From contig JAABPS010000173.1 in the NCBI GenBank assembly GCA_011391835.1, positions 1 through 6,155 on the forward strand: a stretch of 6,155 bases of DNA, written 5' to 3'. Of this stretch, positions 1-5,670 are shown one piece after another. Below the pieces are notes generated by a model. The model was not told the origin of the DNA and did no database searches. It saw nothing but the letters and a program-made list of their open reading frames with translations. Positions within the stretch are counted from its first letter, which is position 1. Each line of letters begins with the position of its first letter. The position numbers and the translations under genes are program-made. Origin of the DNA: Desulfobacteraceae bacterium (lineage in GTDB: Bacteria; Desulfobacterota; Desulfobacteria; Desulfobacterales; JAABPS01).

Positions 1-1
1 A

Positions 2-436
2 CATGCCCGGGTGGTTGTGGTGCGATTTGGGCTGGTATTTGGGCAAAATGGTGGGCCATTGCAGAAAATGATTCTTCCATTTAAATTGTTCGCAGGCGGC
101 CCAATGGGCAGCGGCAGCCAATGGCTTTCATGGGTTCATATTGAGGACTTGATGTCTGCCATTATTTTTGCCCTGGAAATGAGCAGCATAAATGGAACGT
201 TTAACCTGTGTGCGCCCAACCCTGTCAGAAATCGTGAACTCGCAAAAATGATGGGACGTATTCTTCACCGGCCTTCATTTTTTAGCGTACCGTCTTTTGT
301 CATTAAGGTGTTCATGGGCGAGATGGGAAAATCGCTTCTTCAGAGCCAGAAGGCGTTACCTGAAAATCTTTTGCGTCATGGGTTTGAATTCAAATATGCT
401 CACCTTCAAGACGCTCTGGAGGCTGTTCTGGCATAA
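2..436 (+). CDS. TIGR01777-type NAD-dependent epimerase (SDR family), C-terminal part
   Basis: This is the C-terminal half of an atypical short-chain dehydrogenase of the TIGR01777 (YfcH/SDR39U1-like) family. The frame is open to the left edge, so the true start and the NAD-binding glycine motif lie outside the window; the GTG at 11 is internal. Visible family hallmarks are the strand VVVRFGLVFG, the GGPMGSGSQW stretch, SWVHIEDL, the PNPVRNRELAKMMGR segment, and a C-terminal DUF1731-like tail with the GEMGKSLL and GFEFKY motifs. The C-terminus ends where family members normally end, so only the 5' side is missing. The family is annotated as nucleoside-diphosphate-sugar epimerase, but its real substrate is mostly unknown. 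The gene converges on the rubredoxin-like gene with 6 bases between the stop codons. Family assignment is from remembered motifs and is secure; the reaction is not. Confidence 0.9.
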   Translation, partial: HARVVVVRFGLVFGQNGGPLQKMILPFKLFAGGPMGSGSQWLSWVHIEDLMSAIIFALEMSSINGTFNLCAPNPVRNRELAKMMGRILHRPSFFSVPSFVIKVFMGEMGKSLLQSQKALPENLLRHGFEFKYAHLQDALEAVLA

Positions 437-446
437 CGGGCGTTAT
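433..446. repeat. Perfect palindrome spanning two convergent stop codons
   Basis: ATAACG-GG-CGTTAT is a 6+2+6 inverted repeat containing the TAA of the rightward epimerase gene (434-436) and the TAA of the leftward rubredoxin-like gene (443-445). As RNA it would form a short 5-bp stem with a GGGC loop in either direction. There is no adjacent T-tract, so it is a weak candidate for a bidirectional terminator; it may simply reflect the two facing stops. Confidence 0.45.
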
Positions 447-619
447 TCAACCAGTTTAAATTTACTCTTTACCGCACCGCACACCGGGCATTTTTCAGGC
501 GCATTTGTTTCTGAGATGTATCCGCATACCGAACAGACATGATACGCCGATGCAGCGGCGGCTTCATTTTTTACATGCCGCCCATTATCGTCTTCAATAC
601 CGGTGTATGAATGCCACAC
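443..619 (-). CDS. Small rubredoxin-like (rubrerythrin C-terminal type) protein
   Basis: A 58-codon leftward frame encodes a compact rubredoxin-like metal site: residues 26-35 read YHVCSVCGYI and residues 41-49 read PEKCPVCGA, followed by KSKFKLVE. The two CxxC pairs (C29/C32 and C44/C47) would bind one iron or zinc. This is the pattern found at the C-terminus of rubrerythrins, here without the four-helix diiron domain. The only standard start after the in-frame stop (625-623) is the GTG at 619, which puts the first 16 codons inside the 3' end of the upstream oxidoreductase gene in another frame. No good ribosome site precedes it, so translational coupling or a rare start is possible. The role is presumably electron transfer or metal binding beside the oxidoreductase. 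It could also be a remnant of a longer rubrerythrin. The domain call is firm; the start is uncertain. Confidence 0.75.
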   Translation of the reverse strand: MWHSYTGIEDDNGRHVKNEAAAASAYHVCSVCGYISETNAPEKCPVCGAVKSKFKLVE

Positions 620-1335
620 ATTTCAGCCTGGCTCAATGCCCGGGCCAATCTATCCAATGCAGCCCTTCCTTTACAGGTATGCTCAGGCGCTTTATGAAAC
701 GCCTGTATCACTTCTTCAAAGAGTTTTTCTCTTGGAAGTTCCCCGCGTGTCAGGCATTCCTGGATATCCATAATCTCCCCTGCCACCTGCTCGGCCAGAT
801 TTCGATGGTTTTCCCAGAGCTCCCCAACAGTTCCATTTACCTTCAGCCCGGCAATATTTATCGTCAAAACATATACATTCTTTTTAATGAGATCAAACAG
901 CATTCGTTTTTCATCATTAATAACAGTGCATGAAATATCTAAAGAATCCAGCGCAGCCTTTACTGCCTGGGCGTTAGGCCCATGCACGGCAGTTGGCAAG
1001 ATCACCTTCACATCCCGTCCCCGTTTTTTTTCGAACCAGACGGCCATGACAGTAGGAGATGCAATGTCCTCTGCCTCCCAAATATATGGAAGCAGTTCAT
1101 TCTGAAGCAATCCTGCTTTTCCTTTCCAGGCGTTCGGCAATTTCTTTAATGCGCCTGTTAAGTCCTTTTCAGCGACGGATATTAAAACAAAGGCCGGATC
1201 AGGGATTTCTTTGGCAACCTTTTCATAATCCATTTCACGATTCACCGGATACACAGGATGCCCGGATTTCAAAAACCCCCTGGCAAACACCCCGCCCATC
1301 TCCCCGATACCAATTATGCCAACCGGCTTGTCCAT
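571..1335 (-). CDS. NAD(P)-binding oxidoreductase, ketopantoate reductase / 6-PGDH-like
   Basis: The 254-residue cytosolic protein opens with a Rossmann dinucleotide-binding motif, GIIGIGEMG (G9-x-G11-x-x-G14), and an Asp/Arg-containing second strand region around residues 30-36. Residues 50-120 continue the alpha/beta domain. The C-terminal half is helical and resembles the ketopantoate reductase fold: K152 and N160 in KKNVYVLTIN have the 8-residue spacing of the catalytic Lys and Asn of PanE, although the intermediate Asn is not seen. The tail, GIHTPVLKTI, is the usual C-terminal helix of that group. The protein is shorter than typical PanE (about 300 residues), so a real ketopantoate substrate is not assured. 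The ATG at 1335 is preceded by AAAGGAA (1344-1338), only 2-3 bases from the start, which is close but usable. It is probably co-transcribed with the overlapping rubredoxin-like gene. Confidence 0.75.
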   Translation of the reverse strand: MDKPVGIIGIGEMGGVFARGFLKSGHPVYPVNREMDYEKVAKEIPDPAFVLISVAEKDLTGALKKLPNAWKGKAGLLQNELLPYIWEAEDIASPTVMAVWFEKKRGRDVKVILPTAVHGPNAQAVKAALDSLDISCTVINDEKRMLFDLIKKNVYVLTINIAGLKVNGTVGELWENHRNLAEQVAGEIMDIQECLTRGELPREKLFEEVIQAFHKAPEHTCKGRAALDRLARALSQAEMCGIHTPVLKTIMGGM

Positions 1336-1367
1336 AATTCCTTTATTTTAATTCAGAATTTATTTTA

Positions 1368-1396
1368 AAGATACTGCGGCTGTTTGGCTTCTTCAA
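1368..1396 (-). promoter_or_regulatory. Candidate promoter for the leftward oxidoreductase gene
   Basis: On the minus strand, TTGAAG (1396-1391) is followed by 17 bases and TATCTT (1373-1368). Each box matches the sigma-70 consensus at 4 of 6 positions with ideal spacing. It would give a 5' leader of roughly 25 bases before the ATG at 1335. The placement fits, but the boxes are only moderate. Confidence 0.4.
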
Positions 1397-1431
1397 CAAA
1401 TCTTTGGGGATATAATTTCATATTCCATATT

Positions 1432-1461
1432 TTATATTAAACTACAGGTAGTTATATTAAA
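1432..1461. repeat. Direct repeat TTATATTAAA flanking palindrome AACTAC-AG-GTAGTT
   Basis: TTATATTAAA occurs at 1432-1441 and again at 1452-1461, a 20-base period. Between and overlapping the copies, AACTAC (1440-1445) and GTAGTT (1448-1453) form a perfect inverted repeat with a 2-base centre. It ends 11 bases upstream of the candidate -35 box at 1465, where an activator or repressor could bind. The sequence is AT-rich, so chance is possible for the direct repeat, less so for the palindrome. Confidence 0.4.
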
Positions 1462-1464
1462 GTC

Positions 1465-1493
1465 TTGACAAATTTTACTATATTCTGTACATA
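1465..1493 (+). promoter_or_regulatory. Candidate promoter for the nucleotidyltransferase gene pair
   Basis: A consensus -35 box TTGACA (1465-1470) is followed at 17 bases by TACATA (1488-1493), a weak -10 matching only 3 of 6 positions. Transcription would begin near 1500, about 50 bases before the ATG at 1549. The perfect -35 box argues for a promoter; the exact -10 is unsure because the surroundings are AT-rich. Confidence 0.45.
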
Positions 1494-1496
1494 TAC

Positions 1497-1546
1497 ATAC
1501 AATTTTTTGTATTAATTAACTCAACTAATTGTATGAATTTATACAA
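1497..1546. promoter_or_regulatory. Two hexamer dyads, possible operators
   Basis: The hexamer ATACAA/TTGTAT occurs four times. ATACAA (1497-1502) and TTGTAT (1507-1512) form a dyad with a 4-base centre; TTGTAT (1529-1534) and ATACAA (1541-1546) form a second dyad in the opposite arrangement with a 6-base centre. The dyad centres are 33 bases apart, about three helical turns. They lie between the candidate -10 box and the ATG at 1549, which suits a repressor, for instance the helix-turn-helix-like product of the second gene. No Shine-Dalgarno site is visible before 1549, so the second dyad occupies the space where one would be expected. The pattern is observed; the role is inferred. Confidence 0.4.
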
Positions 1547-1548
1547 AT

Positions 1549-2136
1549 ATGGATTATCGAATTACTAAACAGAAATTGCTGGATGTAGTGGGCCAATGGA
1601 ATGGATTTTGCCGAAGAAAAGTCCATCTTATTGCCTGTGGAGGAACAGCGCTTACCTTGTTGGATATTAAAAATTCTACCAAGGATGTCGATTTTTTAAT
1701 CCCAGTAGGGTCAGAATACAAATACCTTATCAAGATTTTAGAAGACTTGGGATACCAGCGAACAATAGGATCGGGCTGGCAGAGAAAAGATGAAGTTTTT
1801 ATATTTGATTTGTTTCCGGGAAAACGAATCCATACGACAGAGTTGATGGAGTCGCCGCTGGATAAGGGAAACCATGAATTAATAAAAAGATTTTCTTATC
1901 TCTATATCGGAATCTTAAATAATTACGATTTAATTGTAAGCAAAATATTCCGCGGAACAAATGTTGATTATGAGGATTGTGTGGAATTGGTCAAAGCGCG
2001 CAAAGATGAAATTGATATAAAGCACCTTGAATCTCATTTTAAAAACATGGCCAAATACGACATTTCAGAAAATCGAATAATCAAGAATTTAGAATATTTT
2101 ATATCCCTGCTTAGGGAGGAAAAGATTTATGGATAA
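1549..2136 (+). CDS. DUF6036 / AbiEii-like nucleotidyltransferase
   Basis: The 195-residue cytosolic protein shows the polymerase-beta-type nucleotidyltransferase signature: HLIACGGTALTLL (GGT at 31-33), then TKDVDFLI with D46 and D48 as probable metal-binding carboxylates, and a third candidate Asp in FIFDLF (D87). A later YDLIVSKIFRGTNVDYED segment (126-144) is typical of DUF6036/AbiEii-like enzymes, where a Lys and an Asp complete the site. Related proteins include the toxin of AbiE systems and MNT-type antitoxins, which transfer nucleotides to tRNA or to partner proteins. The ATG at 1549 is the first possible start after an in-frame stop at 1534-1536, and the GGT motif leaves no room for a much later one. 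It has no evident ribosome site. The gene overlaps the next by 8 bases, implying coupled expression. The family call is good; the target is unknown. Confidence 0.8.
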   Translation: MDYRITKQKLLDVVGQWNGFCRRKVHLIACGGTALTLLDIKNSTKDVDFLIPVGSEYKYLIKILEDLGYQRTIGSGWQRKDEVFIFDLFPGKRIHTTELMESPLDKGNHELIKRFSYLYIGILNNYDLIVSKIFRGTNVDYEDCVELVKARKDEIDIKHLESHFKNMAKYDISENRIIKNLEYFISLLREEKIYG

Positions 2137-2800
2137 AAAAGAATTGCTGGAAAATTTAGATCGCCTCGGCTTTTCTCTTTTTGAAGCAACAGGAGATTTG
2201 GATGTTAATAAAACACTTGCGGAAGTTGTTAAAAGCAAAGACACACGTTTGTGGGAAGGATTTCCGGTTTTGCTTGCAAATGCGGCGCAGGAATATAACT
2301 TTGACTATGGCCGTGTTGAAAACTATTTAAGTAAAACAAAAGATAAAGAAGATTTCCATTCATTGGTCTTATTGTCATTGGCAGTATATCAATACTTTCG
2401 TTTATCATTTGCTTGGGCCAGTCAGTTAAAAAGCTGCCTTTCAACAGAAGAAGTTGACTATGTGAAAGGACTGCAAAATGCGTTATCCCGCAACGATGTT
2501 GTCTCTTTGGCAGGCAGTCGTTTGCATTCTGATCGCTTAAAAGTAACATTTAATAATTATTTTGAACGGGATGCGGGGAAAGCAAGGCAGTTAAAAGAGA
2601 AATACGAAGTCCTGTCTCTTGAATATGCCTTATCGCAATTGTTCTCGCCAAAACAAAAAGAACTATTCAAGAAGAGATTGTCAGGTGAACCGTTGAATAA
2701 GACTGAAAAAGAATACTACTCCAGAACCGTGAAAAAGAAGGTTTCAGCTCTTGCCAACCCGGAACTTCACCGGCTCGCACAAAAGCTAATGAAGTATTAG
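2129..2800 (+). CDS. Partner of the nucleotidyltransferase with C-terminal HTH-like segment
   Basis: The 223-residue soluble protein begins at an ATG overlapping the upstream stop by 8 bases, with a very strong Shine-Dalgarno AGGGAGGA (2113-2120) 8 bases away. The N-terminal 100 residues are predicted to be helical and include DTRLWEGFPVLLANA (38-52) and a hydrophobic helix around 78-100. The C-terminal 55 residues, from LFSPKQKELFKKRL (171-184) through KTEKEYYSRTVKKKVSAL (191-208), look like a sigma-70 region-4 or LuxR-like helix-turn-helix followed by NPELHRLA. I recall this C-terminal pattern from proteins encoded next to DUF6036 nucleotidyltransferases but cannot give a family name. The expected role is the second member of a toxin-antitoxin-like pair, perhaps an autorepressor. 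The HEPN motif (R-x4-6-H) is not present, so it is not an obvious MNT/HEPN pair. No catalytic residues are evident. Confidence 0.7.
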   Translation: MDKKELLENLDRLGFSLFEATGDLDVNKTLAEVVKSKDTRLWEGFPVLLANAAQEYNFDYGRVENYLSKTKDKEDFHSLVLLSLAVYQYFRLSFAWASQLKSCLSTEEVDYVKGLQNALSRNDVVSLAGSRLHSDRLKVTFNNYFERDAGKARQLKEKYEVLSLEYALSQLFSPKQKELFKKRLSGEPLNKTEKEYYSRTVKKKVSALANPELHRLAQKLMKY

Positions 2801-2817
2801 TTCATAAAAGCTGGCTC

Positions 2818-2916
2818 ATGAATTTAGCGGCCTTCACGTGTGTCTCGGCGGCTTGTCATGGCGAAGTCACGCCGGAGAGTGACGGAGACGGAAACCCCAG
2901 AACCCCCGAATCCTAG
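2818..2916 (+). other. GC-rich structured patch, possible 32-codon ORF or dispersed repeat
   Basis: Within an AT-rich spacer, this block is abruptly GC-rich. It contains nested inverted repeats: GGCG (2860-2863)/CGCC (2870-2873), GTCAC (2866-2870)/GTGAC (2879-2883) and GTCTC (2842-2846)/GAGAC (2885-2889). The block coincides with an open frame from ATG 2818 to TAG 2914-2916 encoding 32 residues (begins MNLAAFTCVSAACHGE). No convincing ribosome site precedes it and no family is recognised. A dispersed intergenic repeat or a structured RNA seems at least as likely as a peptide gene. Confidence 0.3.
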
Positions 2917-2935
2917 ACCACTTCAGGATTTTACA
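2909..2935 (+). terminator. Weak hairpin with T-run downstream of the gene pair
   Basis: AATCCT (2909-2914) and AGGATT (2925-2930) can form a 6-bp stem with a 10-base loop, followed by TTACAATTCT. The stem has only two G-C pairs and the T-run is interrupted, so this is a marginal intrinsic terminator for the nucleotidyltransferase unit, about 110 bases after its stop codon. Confidence 0.25.
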
Positions 2936-3167
2936 ATTCTGGCTATTTTCATACTCCACTCAACTTTTCGATTCAAGAAATCTTTATAACTGGCTATACA
3001 GGCTAAAATCTTATAATAACTTGCTGTTTTTAAATCTTTTTGATAAAAATATGATCATCTGGGAAAGCAAGTGAATAGGTTCAAACCCTGATCTTTGGTA
3101 AAACAATAGATCACAAATCGAAGACTGAAGCTAAATTTTCAAAAATGGACTCTACTCTGGGTGAAAA
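2936..3167. other. AT-rich non-coding leader region, nothing firm
   Basis: The stretch upstream of the membrane-protein gene holds no convincing gene. It has repeated CTGGCTAT words (2940-2947 and 2990-2997) and a 7-bp inverted repeat ACTTGCT (3019-3025)/AGCAAGT (3066-3072) with 40 bases between arms. An isolated tRNA T-arm look-alike at 3078-3088 lacks a matching acceptor stem. The long untranslated leader could have regulatory structure, but none is recognised. Confidence 0.3.
3012..3017 (+). promoter_or_regulatory. Possible -10 box for the membrane-protein operon
   Basis: TATAAT at 3012-3017 is a perfect -10 hexamer, but no acceptable -35 box lies 16-18 bases upstream (the sequence there is around ACTGGC). 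If used, it would give a leader of about 145 bases before the ATG at 3168. The surroundings are AT-rich, so a chance match is quite possible. Confidence 0.3.
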
Positions 3168-4445
3168 ATGCATATAGGCGGAATTCATATCATATTCGGA
3201 TTAGGGTTTTTACTGCTCACCATACTTCTTACCACAGTATATGCTTACTCCGGATATTTGTTAATTGCTGCTCTTCAACATCTGATTTACAAATTTAAAA
3301 AATCCATGGCAATGAGCAAATATATCCGAGGTCGAGGTCCAAATCCCGACGACAAGATAGCAAGGCCAACCCTTAAGTACTATAACAAAAAAGCTCTTTA
3401 TGTAATTCTGTTATCGGCCACTATAATTCTATCTGTAGTATATGTTAAACAAAGACTTTACTGGATGGGATCTGGTACTGCCCACCACGAAGCAAAGGAG
3501 TATTTTGTAGCAGGGCAGCCGGCTTTCGGGGTCAGAAGAATAGCTGAGCTTTTATGGCATCCTGAAAACCCTTTAGTAGTTCCATACACAAAGCTTCAAG
3601 AATATATCTTTCAAAAAGGTTCAGCCCTTTTGCCTGAAGATGATGGGGAAAGCGCAGTCTGGCGCAATATGTGGTTTTTTTATGTATATACAAGAGCATC
3701 AAAAAGACCATATAGAGTAGATGATAATAGTACACAAGTAGAACCTAGAATGATAAAGATGCTGGATAGCATGTGGGAAACTTTAGAGAAAATGGCCACT
3801 AAACCGTATGCATGCAAAAAAGCAAAAAGAGATTATTATCTTTCTTTTCCAACATTACTCATTTATTACGACACCTATAGTGCACACTATAAAGGCAAAA
3901 TTATCGGGTCATATACAGCCATTCTGAATGATCAAGTTTTAATGGGGCGCAAATCTTTACTTCTTAAATGGTTGGATGAGTTAGATATGAAGTGGGATTA
4001 TAAAAATTTCAGAAGCATTGTAAACAATAAATATCCGGGAGTAGCGGCTACTAAATTTATAGTACAAATACGAATTGTTCGAGATATATTATTGTCAAAA
4101 GCCTTGCACAATCAATTTAGTTGCGAAGATCCTCTTGTAGATAGATTGCACAAAATGTATCAGGATGCGATGTCTGATGATATTCAGCGAAATAGCTTTC
4201 TGTTATACAAGAAAAAGAACCGCGACCAGGCTAAAGTACTATACATATCCGCTGTGTATCGTGCTCAAGGATCTGCAGGCAAGTATCTTTTGGCAAAAAT
4301 TTGCGGACGAAGAATCCCTACAGAAAAAAATGTTATTGCAGGCCCAGCTGATAAACTATCGCTTTATACTTACTCCGATAAAGAAGTTGAGAATGTATTC
4401 AGAAATGAATTAAAAATATTTATACATGGAGAGAGAAATGACTAA
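3168..4445 (+). CDS. Membrane-anchored protein of unknown function
   Basis: I do not recognise this 425-residue protein. It starts with a long hydrophobic stretch (about residues 8-40, one long or two short membrane segments), then a strongly basic loop (42-56, KFKKSMAMSKYIRGR), and a second membrane segment at 77-93. The remaining 330 residues are soluble and, if the basic loop is cytoplasmic, face the outside of the membrane. The soluble part is rich in aromatic and basic residues, with notable HHEAKEYFVAGQPAF (106-120) and a helical C-terminal half; no catalytic motif is visible. The ATG at 3168 follows GGTGA (3160-3164), a short-spaced ribosome site. The 3' end overlaps the small-peptide gene by 8 bases, so it is probably cotranscribed and linked in function with the peptide and glycosyltransferase. 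The gene is more AT-rich than the glycosyltransferase gene downstream. Confidence 0.7.
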   Translation: MHIGGIHIIFGLGFLLLTILLTTVYAYSGYLLIAALQHLIYKFKKSMAMSKYIRGRGPNPDDKIARPTLKYYNKKALYVILLSATIILSVVYVKQRLYWMGSGTAHHEAKEYFVAGQPAFGVRRIAELLWHPENPLVVPYTKLQEYIFQKGSALLPEDDGESAVWRNMWFFYVYTRASKRPYRVDDNSTQVEPRMIKMLDSMWETLEKMATKPYACKKAKRDYYLSFPTLLIYYDTYSAHYKGKIIGSYTAILNDQVLMGRKSLLLKWLDELDMKWDYKNFRSIVNNKYPGVAATKFIVQIRIVRDILLSKALHNQFSCEDPLVDRLHKMYQDAMSDDIQRNSFLLYKKKNRDQAKVLYISAVYRAQGSAGKYLLAKICGRRIPTEKNVIAGPADKLSLYTYSDKEVENVFRNELKIFIHGERND

Positions 4446-4641
4446 CTACCATGATCAAATCGCCGGGCCAAATTCATTGGGATACCAAGATGAAATCCCA
4501 AGCTTTCTTAACGGAATAGCTGCACAGCATCCAGTTCCCGACTCCATAGTCATTGCTTCCACAAAAAACATAACCATAAATCACACAAATTGCACCTTCA
4601 TAGAAATTATTGAAGCGGCAGCAGCGCAAGGCAACGATTGA
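4438..4641 (+). CDS. Small 67-residue protein, candidate peptide substrate
   Basis: This short gene is squeezed between the membrane-protein gene (8-base overlap) and the glycosyltransferase gene (the stop TGA 4639-4641 directly abuts the next ATG). Two in-frame starts exist, 4426 and 4438; the latter is preferred because GGAGAG (4428-4433) is well placed as its ribosome site, while the former has none. The 67-residue product has an acidic, proline-containing N-terminal half and a polar cluster TKNITINHTNCTF (42-54) that includes three Asn-X-Thr triplets (N44, N48, N51) and the only Cys (C52). It ends in FIEIIEAAAAQGND. No membrane segment, signal peptide or known domain is seen. Size and neighbours suggest a modified peptide or an accessory protein of the glycosyltransferase, but this is inference. 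The gene itself is supported by tight packing rather than by homology. Confidence 0.6.
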   Translation: MTNYHDQIAGPNSLGYQDEIPSFLNGIAAQHPVPDSIVIASTKNITINHTNCTFIEIIEAAAAQGND

Positions 4642-5544
4642 ATGAAGAATTCGGCCAAACTCCAAACCCCTGACATCTCGGTCATCATACCTTGCTATAA
4701 TTCAGCACGAACCATACGTCAGTGTTTAACGGCAATCCTCAATCAGCAGACTTCATGTATATTCGACATCACCGTTGTGGATAGTTCTACGGATGAGACG
4801 CCATACATCGTCGCCCGTGAATTCCCTGCCGTGCGTTTGATTCATATGGACAAGCGCACCTTTGCAGGAAAGGCCCGCAACATAGGCATAGGTGCTACGC
4901 TTGCGCCCTACTGCCTGCTGATAGATTCCGATTGCATCGCCAATGCGGATGTCATTGAGCGGGCCATTACGCGGCACCGCGAAGGCGAATATGCGGCAGT
5001 TGGCGGCTCATTGCGCAATGGAACTCCGGCGAGCGTGAGCGGGCTTGTCGGCTACTTAATCGAATTCAGAGAGTTCATGCCGGAGACCCCTGAGCGTTTT
5101 ACAACCAGCATCCCTTCAGCCAATATCGTCTATCGCCGCGATGCCTTAGAGCGGTATGGCTGTTTCGATGAGAAGATTGAGTTTGCCGAAGACATATCGC
5201 TCAACTGGAAGTTGTACAGCGCAGGCGAACGGCTCTTATTTGACCCGACAATTGAAGTGACCCATTGCAATCGCACGGGTTGGAAGAAAGTCCTATTGTA
5301 TCAGGTTGAGCTTGGCAGAACTTCGGCCTTAGCCAGAAGGCGTTACGACTTGCCCGGCAGGATAGTGCTTGATTATCCTCCGCTGATTGCCTTTATGCCT
5401 TTTGTCAGAACTTTTAGAGCCGCCCAGTGGCTGGTAAAACACAATAAAAAAATGCTGCTGCTGTTTTTCCTTATCAGTCCGCTGTATATGCTTGCCGCAA
5501 CCTTCTGGTCATACGGTTTTCTGCGAGAGGTTTTACATGAATAG
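4642..5544 (+). CDS. Family 2 glycosyltransferase with C-terminal membrane segment
   Basis: The 300-residue protein is a GT-A-fold glycosyltransferase. It begins with ISVIIPCYNSARTI (12-25), has the nucleotide-binding Asp in VVDSSTDET (D47), AGKARNIGI (75-83), the metal-binding DSD at 95-97 in LLIDSDCIA, and FAEDISLNWKL (181-191), where D184 of the ED pair is the probable catalytic base. A hydrophobic segment at 271-291 (LLLFFLISPLYMLAATFWS) should tether it to the membrane with the catalytic domain in the cytoplasm. The sugar donor and acceptor cannot be read from sequence. The start directly abuts the preceding stop, with AAGG (4628-4631) as a weak ribosome site, so translation is likely coupled to the small-peptide gene. 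Composition is more GC-rich than in the two upstream genes of the same operon. Confidence 0.88.
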   Translation: MKNSAKLQTPDISVIIPCYNSARTIRQCLTAILNQQTSCIFDITVVDSSTDETPYIVAREFPAVRLIHMDKRTFAGKARNIGIGATLAPYCLLIDSDCIANADVIERAITRHREGEYAAVGGSLRNGTPASVSGLVGYLIEFREFMPETPERFTTSIPSANIVYRRDALERYGCFDEKIEFAEDISLNWKLYSAGERLLFDPTIEVTHCNRTGWKKVLLYQVELGRTSALARRRYDLPGRIVLDYPPLIAFMPFVRTFRAAQWLVKHNKKMLLLFFLISPLYMLAATFWSYGFLREVLHE

Positions 5545-5566
5545 AAAACCTCGCTTATTTCTTACT
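5523..5566 (+). terminator. Intrinsic-terminator-like hairpin overlapping the glycosyltransferase stop
   Basis: GAGGTTTT (5527-5534) and AAAACCTC (5545-5552) form an 8-bp stem with a 10-base loop that contains the TAG at 5542-5544. With a 2-base bulge, GCG (5523-5525) can add pairs to CGC (5552-5554). A T-rich run, TTATTTCTTA, follows immediately. It would end the three-gene transcript before the radical SAM gene, which has its own promoter. Confidence 0.45.
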
Positions 5567-5641
5567 TATAAATAGTTGAAAAATATTCTTGAAACATGAA
5601 TTCAATTATTCCCCCACAACAATCATGCAATTGAGTTTATC

Positions 5642-5670
5642 TTGACATACACGAGCTGATTTTCTATACT
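5642..5670 (+). promoter_or_regulatory. Strong sigma-70 type promoter for the radical SAM gene
   Basis: A perfect -35 box TTGACA (5642-5647) is separated by exactly 17 bases from TATACT (5665-5670), a 5-of-6 match to the -10 consensus. Transcription would start near 5677, about 55 bases before the GTG at 5732. This is the best promoter in the window. Confidence 0.75.

Noticed and set aside
505..933. 142-codon rightward open frame
   Set aside because: It lies antisense to the oxidoreductase and rubredoxin-like genes, whose motifs are clear; its translation is Cys/His/Phe-rich with no recognisable domain.
2229..2549. 106-codon leftward open frame
   Set aside because: It is antisense to the nucleotidyltransferase partner gene, which has a strong ribosome site and operon context; this frame has no recognisable domain.
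3078..3088. GGTTCAAACCC resembles a tRNA T-arm
   Set aside because: No matching 7-bp acceptor stem, anticodon arm or D-arm can be drawn from the flanking bases, and the T-stem breaks after four pairs.
4165..4413. 82-codon rightward open frame inside the membrane-protein gene
   Set aside because: It is an out-of-frame shadow of the 425-residue gene, with no evident ribosome site or known motif.
4426..4437. Earlier ATG for the small-peptide gene
   Set aside because: It lacks an upstream ribosome site, while GGAGAG at 4428-4433 is correctly placed for the ATG at 4438; the earlier start remains possible.
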